Below are positions 6,801-13,019 of a stretch of DNA of 21,299 bases, in pieces. Every line of letters begins with the position of its first letter. The first letter of the stretch is position 1. Location: NCBI GenBank assembly GCA_900551705.1, contig URWY01000013.1:1-21299 (forward strand), in the 5' to 3' direction. Made by a program: the position numbers and the translations under genes. This DNA comes from an uncultured Bacillota bacterium (GTDB lineage: Bacteria > Bacillota > Clostridia > Christensenellales > UBA1242). The notes below the pieces were generated by a model. That model searched no databases and was not told the origin of the DNA. It was given only the letters and a program-made list of their open reading frames with translations.

Positions 6801-8040
6801 CATTATTGAGAAAAAAGAAAACAATTTAGAAAATTCTTTTGATGAAATACAATTTATGGTTATGGGTTTTGTTAACGGCAAAATTTCAAAGGAAGACATG
6901 ACAAGATATATAAAAGCGATTTTTGAAAACTTCATGTCGCATCAAGAAATTTTTGATTTAACTAGCGTCATGACCAACTCTGGCGACATATTAAAGTTTG
7001 ACCCAAATGATGGCGTTTTTGCAGATAAACATTCAACAGGTGGAGTTTCGGACAGCACAACTTTGATTATCGCACCAATAATTGCGTTATCTGGAATTAA
7101 GTTCATGAAAATGAGCGGAAGAAAACTCGGACATACTGGCGGAACGATTGATAAAATTGAGCAATTTAAAGGGTTCAATACCAATTTAACATTGCAACAA
7201 GCAAAGCAGGTTGTTAGGTCGCATGGGGCTTGTATAATCGCTCAAACTGCCGACCTTGCGCCAGCAGATAAGTACATATATAAATTGCGTGACGAAACTG
7301 GCTATGTTATGAGTTTGCCGCTTATTGCATCATCTGTTATGAGCAAAAAACTGGCTTGCGGCAGTGATGTAATTGTTCTTGATGTTAAATGTGGTAATGG
7401 CGCTTTTATGAAAAATATTGACGAGGCAACCGCTCTTGCAAAAATAATGGTTGAAATTGGTAAAAATGCAGGTAAAAAAATTTCTGCTGTTGTTAGCGAC
7501 ATGAACCAACCGCTTGGGCATAATGTTGGTAGTTATTTGGAAACAATCGAGGCAATAGAAGTTTTGGAAGGTAAAAATGGAAGACTTAGTGATTTATCAA
7601 TTATTTTAGCAAGCAAAATTATTGAATTTGGCAAAAACATTTCTTTTGAAGATGCAAAAAACGAAACATTAGAATATCTAAATTCTGGCAAGGCGCTTCA
7701 AAAATTGAAAGACATCATTTCAGCACAAGGCGGCGATTTAAGTTTGTTTGATAAAAATTATAGAGAGCATTCGCTGCAAAATAAGGTTGAAATACTTTCC
7801 GACCGCGATGGAATAATTTCAAATATTGACTGCACAAAACTTGGATTTTTGTGTAGAGATTATTGCAAAATCGAAACAAACAAAGGTCTTACTCTTCACA
7901 AAAGTTTGGGTGAAAGCATAAAAAGGGGTGAGAAGTTAATCACACTTTATGGCAAAGAAACCGATTTAGATTTTAAAAGCGTATTTGAAATTGACTATAA
8001 CAAAGTGGAAACTAAACTGGTTTATGAGATAGTAAAATAA
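6784..8040 (+). CDS. pdp: Pyrimidine-nucleoside (thymidine/uridine) phosphorylase
   Basis: Cytoplasmic salvage enzyme that splits pyrimidine nucleosides with phosphate into base and (deoxy)ribose-1-phosphate. I start at ATG 6784 (418 residues; ATG 6787 is equally possible), behind AAGGG at 6774-6778 and giving the usual ...IIEKK N-terminus. The phosphate loop KHSTGG (82-87) and the MSGRKLGHTGGTIDK signature are present, as are the pyrimidine-site Arg in KLRDETG and Ser/Lys in LIASSVMSKK. Length is slightly below the usual ~430. Deviations from the common consensus: VSDSTTL instead of VGD-TTL after the phosphate loop, DETGYVMS instead of DVTATVDS, and VKCGNGAFM instead of VKTGSGAFM. Pdp and DeoA belong to one family; pyrimidine specificity is inferred. 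Confidence 0.9.
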   Translation: MMEINSIIEKKENNLENSFDEIQFMVMGFVNGKISKEDMTRYIKAIFENFMSHQEIFDLTSVMTNSGDILKFDPNDGVFADKHSTGGVSDSTTLIIAPIIALSGIKFMKMSGRKLGHTGGTIDKIEQFKGFNTNLTLQQAKQVVRSHGACIIAQTADLAPADKYIYKLRDETGYVMSLPLIASSVMSKKLACGSDVIVLDVKCGNGAFMKNIDEATALAKIMVEIGKNAGKKISAVVSDMNQPLGHNVGSYLETIEAIEVLEGKNGRLSDLSIILASKIIEFGKNISFEDAKNETLEYLNSGKALQKLKDIISAQGGDLSLFDKNYREHSLQNKVEILSDRDGIISNIDCTKLGFLCRDYCKIETNKGLTLHKSLGESIKRGEKLITLYGKETDLDFKSVFEIDYNKVETKLVYEIVK

Positions 8041-8049
8041 AATTGCCTA

Positions 8050-8077
8050 TTGACATATTTTAAATGTATGTTACAAT
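8050..8077 (+). promoter_or_regulatory. Promoter of the ankyrin-repeat gene
   Basis: Perfect TTGACA (8050-8055), a 16-nt spacer and TACAAT (8072-8077), with an extended -10 TG at 8069-8070. The leader is about 37 nt and ends in AAAGGAG before ATG 8121. Confidence 0.8.
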
Positions 8078-8120
8078 GAAATTGATTACAAAAGTGAAAT
8101 CCGTTTAAAGGAGAAATAAT

Positions 8121-9224
8121 ATGTCAAAAAAATATAATAGCAAGAAAAATATAGTTCTAGGAAATGTTTTAAAAACAGACTTTGCTAATTATGTTAAGCA
8201 TAAAAGGACATATAACAACACTCAAAGCGATTGGGTAGATAAAGAAGAATTAAAATCAAAAGACGAAAAAAATTACGATTTGTTAAAATTCGCTTTTGAA
8301 GGCAATAAGAAAATGATGAAAATTGCATTGACAACAGGAGTTGGTGCAGACATCAATACAGTAGATAGCAATGGAAATAACGCTTTAATGCTCGCAGTTT
8401 ATTCAGGTGATGTTGACGCAGTTAAATTTTTGCTCAATTTCCATAAAGACGAAAAGTCGAATATTTTAAGTGATGTAACTCCAATAGACTTAACTCATTT
8501 TAATAAAGATTTGTTGTCGCCATTGCATTTGGCGGTTCATTTGAACAATATTCATATTGTCAAAGCACTTTTAGATGCTGGTTTAGATGCAAATATTTTA
8601 GGAAAATACAAAGAAACTCCACTTATGTATGCAACTCGCGCTAACAACGCAGAGATGATAGACATTTTGTTGCATCATAACAAAGAAAACACAGCAAATA
8701 TAAATCAAAGAAATAGAGAAGGTTTAACGCCATTAATGCTTGCTGCTCAAAATAAAGATAGGGTTGAATCATTCTATACACTTTTAAAATCTGGTGCAGA
8801 AATAATGATGAAAGATTATGAAGGCAGAAACGCATTTATGCACGCTGCGAATAATAATTGCTCACATTATATGGACACACTTATCAAAAGAGCGGATAAT
8901 AATATGCTTAACATGGTCAACACTCAGGACAAAAACGGTGTTTCAACAATGATGATTGTTGCAAAACGCGGAAACAGGCAAGCACTTAGAGTTTTAATCT
9001 CTCGCGGTGCAAATGTATTTTTAAAAGACAACCATGGCAAAACTGCACTCGACTATGCAATAAAAGCAGAAAATCCAACTTGCAAAGAAATTTTGGTAAA
9101 AACATACAAAATTTACGAAAATTCAAAAGAAATTCAGGACGAATTGCAAAGAGAAAAATTCTTGGAAAATAATCTTGGAGAATTTGGAAAGCAAAATCGT
9201 GTTCAAAATTCATGCATAAAATAA
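8121..9224 (+). CDS. Ankyrin-repeat protein
   Basis: A 367-residue soluble protein with no signal peptide or TM segment. After a basic, unstructured N-terminus (~1-50) there are about eight ankyrin repeats. They are recognisable from their (T/S)PLxxA-type helices at residues ~52 (degenerate), 87 (NNALMLAVYSGD), 133 (SPLHLAVHLNN), 166 (TPLMYATRANN), 203 (TPLMLAAQNKD), 237 (NAFMHAANNN), 275 (STMMIVAKRGN) and 308 (TALDYAIKAEN). The C-terminal ~45 residues are charged and helical. Ankyrin arrays bind protein partners; no enzymatic domain is attached and the partner is unknown. The gene has a strong promoter, an AAAGGAG site and its own terminator, so it stands alone. It is a cytoplasmic scaffold by inference. 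Confidence 0.9.
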   Translation: MSKKYNSKKNIVLGNVLKTDFANYVKHKRTYNNTQSDWVDKEELKSKDEKNYDLLKFAFEGNKKMMKIALTTGVGADINTVDSNGNNALMLAVYSGDVDAVKFLLNFHKDEKSNILSDVTPIDLTHFNKDLLSPLHLAVHLNNIHIVKALLDAGLDANILGKYKETPLMYATRANNAEMIDILLHHNKENTANINQRNREGLTPLMLAAQNKDRVESFYTLLKSGAEIMMKDYEGRNAFMHAANNNCSHYMDTLIKRADNNMLNMVNTQDKNGVSTMMIVAKRGNRQALRVLISRGANVFLKDNHGKTALDYAIKAENPTCKEILVKTYKIYENSKEIQDELQREKFLENNLGEFGKQNRVQNSCIK

Positions 9225-9246
9225 TCGCTGATTAAAGCGATTTTTT
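9223..9246 (+). terminator. Intrinsic terminator of the ankyrin gene
   Basis: The 7-bp stem AATCGCT/AGCGATT (9223-9229 with 9236-9242) has a 6-nt loop and is followed by T residues to 9246. It overlaps the stop codon. Confidence 0.8.
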
Positions 9247-9273
9247 ATTAAATTCTCTTGTAATTTAGCAAAA

Positions 9274-9279
9274 TATAAT
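9274..9279 (+). promoter_or_regulatory. Likely -10 box for tRNA-Ser
   Basis: Consensus TATAAT 18 nt before the mature tRNA 5' end. No good -35 hexamer is visible at 16-18 nt spacing, so the promoter call rests on the -10 alone. Confidence 0.4.
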
Positions 9280-9297
9280 GTATTATTTTTGTTGATT

Positions 9298-9385
9298 GCA
9301 GAGATGTCAGAGTGGTCGAATGTGCTGGTCTCGAAAACCGGTATACCGCAAGGTATCGAGGGTTCAAATCCCTCTCTCTGCGCCA
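9298..9385 (+). tRNA. tRNA-Ser (anticodon CGA)
   Basis: 88 nt including an encoded CCA. The acceptor stem GCAGAGA/TCTCTGC is perfect, with discriminator G at 9382. The anticodon stem CTGGT/ACCGG encloses loop CTCGAAA, with anticodon CGA at 9332-9334 (reads UCG). The long variable arm (ATACC-GCAA-GGTAT) is diagnostic for a class II Ser tRNA. The T arm is GAGGG-TTCAAAT-CCCTC. Confidence 0.97.
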
Positions 9386-9387
9386 AG

Positions 9388-9424
9388 AAAAAAAGAGAGT
9401 GCGTTAGCATTCTCTCTTTTTTTT
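9388..9424 (+). terminator. Intrinsic terminator of tRNA-Ser
   Basis: The hairpin AAAAAAGAGAG-TGC / GCA-TTCTCTCTTTTTT has loop GTTA and a 2-nt asymmetry, followed by a run of T. It begins 3 nt after the tRNA CCA end. Confidence 0.8.
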
Positions 9425-9452
9425 CTGCGTGTGCTGTAATGCAATATGTTTC

Positions 9453-9523
9453 AAAAATCGACGCTAGTATTCGCGGTAGCACGACAAATTTTAAATTGTC
9501 GGGCTTTTGGCTCGATTTTTTTT
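9453..9523 (+). ncRNA. Candidate multi-stem structured RNA ending in a T tract
   Basis: A perfect 9-bp outer stem AAAAATCGA (9453-9461) / TCGATTTTT (9512-9520), followed by more T. It encloses GCTA/TAGC (9463-9466 with 9477-9480) and CGACAA/TTGTCG (9482-9487 with 9496-9501). A possible extended -10 (TG-C-TGTAAT, 9432-9439) lies just upstream. No known RNA family recognised; this could also be a large-loop terminator. Confidence 0.35.
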
Positions 9524-9647
9524 GCAAAAAAATACATCGCTCTTTCGCCCGCAATTTCCTTTGATTTTTGGTTTTTAGATGTATATGTTGGATTTTAACC
9601 CATTTATAAACTTTATTGGGTTATTTTTGTTAAAAAACAAAAAAATT

Positions 9648-9682
9648 TTGTGGTTATGTGGTATTATCCTTATAGGGATAAT
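9648..9682 (+). promoter_or_regulatory. Promoter with palindrome over the -10 box, DUF1697 gene
   Basis: TTGTGG (9648-9653), a 17-nt spacer and TATAGG (9671-9676). The inverted repeat ATTATCC-N6-GGATAAT (9663-9682) is centred on the -10 box, as a repressor operator would be. The promoter hexamers are only moderate matches. Confidence 0.4.
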
Positions 9683-9733
9683 TTCAACTATTATTTTTAA
9701 TAAAATTGAAAGTCAAAATTTGGGGAGTGCAAA

Positions 9734-10279
9734 ATGAGATATATTATATTACTTCGTGGGATAAATATTAGCGGCAAGAATAAAATAGCAATGCCAATGT
9801 TAAAAACTATATTGGAAGAATATGGGTTTAAAAATGTAACTACTTGTTTGAATAGTGGTAATGTTATTCTTGAATGCGAAATTTCAAGCAAAGAAAAATT
9901 GGCACAAAAGATTTTTGATATTATAAAAGAAAAATTTCAACTTGAAATTCCAGTTTTTGTCACAACAGAATTGGAACTTAAAGATGTGTTAGATAACAGC
10001 CCTGATTGGTGGGATACAAATGACAAAAATATTTACAACAACTTGATTTTTATTATTTCGCCTACAAATTATGATGAAATTTATAACACGATTGGAGAAC
10101 CAAGTAAAAATATTGATGTTATTGCAGAATACAAAAACCATGTATTTTGGTCTTTTGATTTAAAAAATTATAAAAAGTCAAATTGGTGGATAAAAACTGC
10201 AAGTTCTAACATTAAAGACAAAATTACAATCAGGACTGCAAATACAATAAAAAAAGTGTTGGCAATGTGTAAAAAATAG
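9734..10279 (+). CDS. DUF1697 family protein
   Basis: A 181-residue cytoplasmic protein of the DUF1697 family, whose biochemical role is not established. The N-terminal hallmark YIILLRGINISGKNKIAMP (residues 3-21) is present. The following EEYGFKNVTTCLNSGNVILE (residues ~29-48) matches the family pattern of a Leu-Arg-Gly-Ile-Asn loop followed by an SGNV strand. Length is close to the usual ~180. Start ATG 9734 follows GGGGAG (9722-9727). It is preceded by its own promoter with an operator-like palindrome and followed by a separate promoter for the next gene. DUF1697 genes occur sporadically and are often single accessory genes, which fits its place downstream of a tRNA gene. Confidence 0.9.
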   Translation: MRYIILLRGINISGKNKIAMPMLKTILEEYGFKNVTTCLNSGNVILECEISSKEKLAQKIFDIIKEKFQLEIPVFVTTELELKDVLDNSPDWWDTNDKNIYNNLIFIISPTNYDEIYNTIGEPSKNIDVIAEYKNHVFWSFDLKNYKKSNWWIKTASSNIKDKITIRTANTIKKVLAMCKK

Positions 10280-10307
10280 TATTATCAAATTATTTTTATA
10301 AAATATT

Positions 10308-10335
10308 TTGAAAAAGAGAAATCATATAATATAAT
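10308..10335 (+). promoter_or_regulatory. Promoter of the two-TM protein gene
   Basis: TTGAAA (10308-10313), a 16-nt spacer and TATAAT (10330-10335). A second TATAAT at 10325-10330 overlaps it. The leader is about 33 nt and contains AGAGGG before ATG 10375. Confidence 0.65.
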
Positions 10336-10374
10336 CAACTTATTAAAAATTGAATTAAGTTTTAAGAGGGCATA

Positions 10375-10908
10375 ATGGAAAGAAAAAAGTTTAATCGTGG
10401 CACTATAAAGGGTGGTTTAATTAGAATTATTATTTCAGTTGTAGCAATAATTATTGCTGTTATTGTTTTAACAACTGCACTTAAATCTTGGGATCCAGAA
10501 AATAATGGTGGTGGCATTTTCATGTGCGTGATTTCTTCAATAATGTTTATTGCTGGTTTAAGTTTTATCTTAGACGGAGTTTTAATGATTATAAATGGCA
10601 AAAAATCTCTTGAAGTTTTGCATAAAGGTCATGCGGAGAGCGGCAGAATACTTGATTTAACTGCAACTGAAGTTACAGAAACTAACAATGGTTGTGTATC
10701 TCATTACATGGTATATAATTTAAAATTTGAATACACTGACGATGAAGGCAAATTATGTGAAAGTCAAGAACAAGTAAGTGAAAAGAATTATAACAAATTG
10801 CAAGAAATGCAACTCGTTCCTATTCTTGTTTATGGCGAGCGTGCCATTTTTGATAGAAAAAGATTTGACAATGAAAATTTCAAAAAAGATGGAAATCAAG
10901 ATAAATAG
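10375..10908 (+). CDS. Small two-TM membrane protein with DUF3592-like domain
   Basis: A 177-residue protein with a basic N-terminus (MERKKFNRG), TM1 at ~15-36, a short Gly-rich loop, and TM2 at ~48-73. A soluble C-terminal domain (80-165) has the beta pattern HAESGRILDL ... YNLKFEYTDDEGKL ... LVPILVYGERAIFDRK. The alternation of a Y-x-Y strand, a turn and a final 'hxVhY' strand resembles DUF3592-type domains, but the resemblance is moderate and no function follows from it. The positive-inside rule puts both termini in the cytoplasm. Start ATG 10375 follows AGAGGG. It is monocistronic, with its own promoter and a hairpin terminator that forms part of the unusual 10946-11024 element. Confidence 0.7.
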   Translation: MERKKFNRGTIKGGLIRIIISVVAIIIAVIVLTTALKSWDPENNGGGIFMCVISSIMFIAGLSFILDGVLMIINGKKSLEVLHKGHAESGRILDLTATEVTETNNGCVSHYMVYNLKFEYTDDEGKLCESQEQVSEKNYNKLQEMQLVPILVYGERAIFDRKRFDNENFKKDGNQDK

Positions 10909-10945
10909 AAGGAATTGGTTATACGATTGGAATTTATACAGGCGA

Positions 10946-11024
10946 GTGCTTGCGATGGAGAACTGAGTTCTCCATTATTTTTTTGTAAACAAAAAAATTG
11001 CGAGTGCTGCTCGCACGCAAGCAC
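10946..11024. repeat. 79-nt cloverleaf-like element of four perfect stems
   Basis: The outer 9-bp stem GTGCTTGCG (10946-10954) / CGCAAGCAC (11016-11024) encloses three contiguous perfect hairpins. These are ATGGAGAAC/GTTCTCCAT (10955-10963 with 10967-10975), TTTTTTTGT/ACAAAAAAA (10978-10986 with 10989-10997) and TGCGAG/CTCGCA (10999-11004 with 11010-11015). 66 of 79 nt are in perfectly matched arms, and the junctions have 0, 2, 1 and 0 nt. The outer stem and the third hairpin are far richer in G+C than the surroundings. It matches no tRNA or RNA family I recognise. Confidence 0.6.
10955..10984 (+). terminator. Intrinsic terminator of the two-TM protein gene
   Basis: A 9-bp stem (10955-10963 with 10967-10975) with loop TGA, then a nearly pure T tract (10976-10984), 46 nt after the stop codon. 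It is also the first arm of the cloverleaf-like element. Confidence 0.75.
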
Positions 11025-11120
11025 GGTGTGTGTATACGATGTGCATATCTCATTTTTAAAAGCCGTTATGATATGTAATAATTATTGTAAAAATAAAAAC
11101 CCATATATTATCAAATTATT

Positions 11121-11150
11121 TTGATTTTGCTTGAATTTGTGGTATATAAA
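11121..11150 (+). promoter_or_regulatory. Promoter placed directly at the start codon of the 282-aa gene
   Basis: TTGATT (11121-11126), an 18-nt spacer and TATAAA (11145-11150). Six nt separate the -10 from ATG 11157, so the expected +1 is the A of the start codon. Confidence 0.55.
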
Positions 11151-11156
11151 AGTTAT

Positions 11157-12005
11157 ATGGTAGTTAATGACTCAGAAAAAATTAAAATTTTAGACTTTAT
11201 TGCTTGTTGTGACGATTTCACAAACGGCAAGTTTTTGCTTGTGGATAGTAAGATAAACAACTTGTTAAAAAAGATTGGTGAAAGCGATGCACTTTATAAT
11301 TTGTTTCAAGAAGTTTTAACGAATTACAATTTTGAAAAAGAATTTTCGCATGCGCAATTAAAATTTATTGGCAAACCAGCAAAGTTTGAAATGCCAACAG
11401 AACCTTATAAAATTTTGCCACTTGTGTTCTGTATGCTTGTTAAAATCCAAGATAAAAGTTTAGATTTTCCAACATTTTTGAAAACATATTTTGCTGGCGA
11501 AAATGATGAACTTTTTGAATTTTCAAAACAAGTTATTGTGCCATTTAGAAATATTGTTGCAGCAGTGTTTGAAGTTCCTGTTGACAGCAAAGTTGAATTT
11601 GCTAAAATAAATAATGAAAGCAGTGCGCAAGCAAAGTTAAACTTGCCTAAAAAAGAAATGCCAAATCAAAAGGAAGAAGACATGGAAAAAGAATTTGAAA
11701 TTGCAGAGAACGAAGAAGTCGAATACGAAGAAGTAGACCTAACAAAATATTTTGAAGAAATCAAAAAATTAATTAATGATATGATGACAGAAATTGATTA
11801 TATGCATCGTTTGAAAAAAGAAATCAAAGAAGACGCATATATGATTTTAGATGCAATGATTGCTGCATGCGATATGCAAGATTTAAAAATTTTAAACGGC
11901 TTGATTGCTGGTTTTGAATATGTTGCACCATCAATTAAAAACATTAAATTTTTATATAAAGAACTAAAAAAAGTTTTGCTTGATATGTATGAAGAATTAG
12001 TTTAA
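11157..12005 (+). CDS. Uncharacterised helical, acidic-linker protein
   Basis: I choose ATG 11157 (282 residues, MVVNDSEKIKILDF). An in-frame TTG at 11121 would place the promoter inside the gene. No signal peptide or TM segment is present. There are two regions: an N-terminal mainly helical domain (~1-150) with a CC pair (FIACCDDF) and hydrophobic repeats, and, after a charged Glu-rich linker (residues ~165-200, with EVEYEEVD), a C-terminal helical region (~205-282) likely to form a coiled coil. I do not recognise a family. There is no Shine-Dalgarno, and the promoter -10 ends 6 nt before the ATG, so translation may be leaderless. It is monocistronic and shares a bidirectional terminator with the convergent degV gene. 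Confidence 0.75.
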   Translation: MVVNDSEKIKILDFIACCDDFTNGKFLLVDSKINNLLKKIGESDALYNLFQEVLTNYNFEKEFSHAQLKFIGKPAKFEMPTEPYKILPLVFCMLVKIQDKSLDFPTFLKTYFAGENDELFEFSKQVIVPFRNIVAAVFEVPVDSKVEFAKINNESSAQAKLNLPKKEMPNQKEEDMEKEFEIAENEEVEYEEVDLTKYFEEIKKLINDMMTEIDYMHRLKKEIKEDAYMILDAMIAACDMQDLKILNGLIAGFEYVAPSIKNIKFLYKELKKVLLDMYEELV

Positions 12006-12031
12006 AAAAATCGCCAAACGGCGATTTTTTT
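12004..12031. terminator. Bidirectional intrinsic terminator
   Basis: A perfect 12-bp stem (12004-12015 with 12020-12031) has core TCGCC/GGCGA, loop AAAC, and A/T runs on both flanks. It serves the plus-strand unknown gene and the minus-strand degV gene. Confidence 0.92.
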
Positions 12032-12863
12032 AATATTCTGCAAGTGTGGCAATTCCAACTGAACCAATTCCAACATGAACTCCAAACATAGGGCTAACTG
12101 CAAATTTTTCAATTTTTATGTTTGGGAATTTTGCAGCAAGTTTGTTGTATAACATTGGCAAGTTTGTTTCTTCATAAATGAAACAGGCTGCCATTTTTTT
12201 GATTTTCTTAGGGAGCATTGCAATTGCGTCAACTATTGCTTTTCCAAGGCCTAATGTTTTTTTAGTAACAGAGATTTCGTTATTTTTGAAAAGGAAGATT
12301 GGTTTAATTCTTAAAACATCTAAAATTGTTGCTGAGAGTTTGCCAATTCTGCCACCGCGTTTTAGATATTCCATTGTTGAAGGAACAAATTGAATTTGCA
12401 AATTTTCTTTAATTTTTGGTGCAATTTCTACAAGCTCTTCAAAAGTTTTGCCTTCTTTGGCGAGTTCCATCATTTCTTCAAGCATCATAACTGAGCAAGC
12501 GCAAACAGCACCAGTGTCTATTGCTTTGATTTTTTTTCCTTCAAAACTTGAAGCGGCGATTGTTGCAGAGTTGATTGTGCCTGAAAGGTATTCTGCAATT
12601 GTTAAAATGAATATTTCTGCGTTTTTGTCTTCGCTATAAATTTCTTCAATAGCGTCACTGAACGCTTGTGGGTTTGGTTGGCTTGATGATGGAAAATTTT
12701 TTGAATTTTTAATTTTTTCATAAAAAGGTGCCCATTCGTCTTGAAAACCTTCTTCAACTGTTTCGCCATCTAACATCATTTTAAGTTTGACAACTTTGAT
12801 TTTATTTTGTTCGGCAAATTCTTTTGTGATCCCAAATGTGGAATCAACTATAAATCTAATCAT
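12030..12863 (-). CDS. DegV family fatty-acid-binding protein
   Basis: A 277-residue cytoplasmic protein of the DegV/FakB family, which binds a single fatty acid. FakB-type members present it to the kinase FakA for phosphorylation. The N-terminal VDST (residues 6-9), the family SSSQPNP loop (59-65) and the YLSGTINSA stretch (92-100) provide the Ser/Thr residues that hold the carboxylate. A C-terminal Ala/Gly-rich FGVHVGIGSVG segment is also typical. Length is normal. Start ATG 12863 follows GAGG in a modest ribosome binding site. No fakA/DAK-type gene is in the window, so FakB activity is inference. It is divergent from pheS, with a 156-bp shared upstream region. Confidence 0.92.
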   Translation of the reverse strand: MIRFIVDSTFGITKEFAEQNKIKVVKLKMMLDGETVEEGFQDEWAPFYEKIKNSKNFPSSSQPNPQAFSDAIEEIYSEDKNAEIFILTIAEYLSGTINSATIAASSFEGKKIKAIDTGAVCACSVMMLEEMMELAKEGKTFEELVEIAPKIKENLQIQFVPSTMEYLKRGGRIGKLSATILDVLRIKPIFLFKNNEISVTKKTLGLGKAIVDAIAMLPKKIKKMAACFIYEETNLPMLYNKLAAKFPNIKIEKFAVSPMFGVHVGIGSVGIATLAEY

Positions 12864-12940
12864 TAAATACCTCGGAGTTTTATATTATTATATTTTCAAT
12901 TGAAATTAATAATTACTAAGATAATAAATTAAAAGTTAGC

Positions 12941-12967
12941 AAATGTCAAACATTTGTTTTGACATTT
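12941..12967. promoter_or_regulatory. Operator-like palindrome overlapping the pheS -35 box
   Basis: A perfect 10-bp inverted repeat AAATGTCAAA (12941-12950) / TTTGACATTT (12958-12967), 7 nt apart. Its right arm contains the TTGACA -35 hexamer. A second repeat CAAATG/CATTTG (12940-12945 with 12951-12956) is interlocked. It lies between degV and pheS and could serve either. Confidence 0.5.
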
Positions 12968-12987
12968 AATAAATAATTTGTTAAAAT
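12959..12987 (+). promoter_or_regulatory. Promoter of the pheS-pheT-desulfurase operon
   Basis: Perfect TTGACA (12959-12964), a 17-nt spacer and TAAAAT (12982-12987). The expected leader is only about 25 nt, too short for a T-box riboswitch. Confidence 0.85.
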
Positions 12988-13019
12988 ACCAGCAGTTTGT
13001 TAAATAAAAAGGCAGAATT

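Larger units (their letters stand above)
9386..9733. other. 348-bp gene-free stretch rich in inverted repeats
   Basis: No credible gene. Apparent open frames here are read-throughs of tRNA-Ser. Beyond the tRNA terminator it holds a multi-stem element (9453-9523) and inverted repeats ATACATC/GATGTAT (9532-9538 with 9578-9584), TAACCCA/TGGGTTA followed by T5 (9596-9602 with 9617-9623), and ATTATCC/GGATAAT (9663-9669 with 9676-9682). The last lies on the promoter of the next gene. Confidence 0.6.

Noticed and set aside
9210..9564. Open frames on both strands across tRNA-Ser (minus-strand peptide with REGFEPSIP)
   Set aside because: This peptide is the familiar artefact of translating a tRNA-Ser gene antisense; both frames overlap the tRNA and its terminator.
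10920..11040. 8-bp direct repeats TATACGAT as target-site duplication of a mobile element
   Set aside because: Eight matching bases within 120 bp of AT-rich DNA can arise by chance, and the repeats do not abut the inverted-repeat ends; kept only as a note in the cloverleaf finding.
10915..11124. 69-codon plus-strand open frame
   Set aside because: It runs through the terminator and the cloverleaf-like element, is Cys-rich without pattern, and lacks a credible ribosome binding site.
9298..11156. Integrated element with att repeats at tRNA-Ser
   Set aside because: No integrase gene and no second copy of the tRNA 3' end were found downstream.
12864..13019. T-box riboswitch upstream of pheS
   Set aside because: A strong promoter at 12959-12987 leaves only about 25 nt of leader, and no specifier hairpin or T-box-like conserved bulge was seen in the gap.
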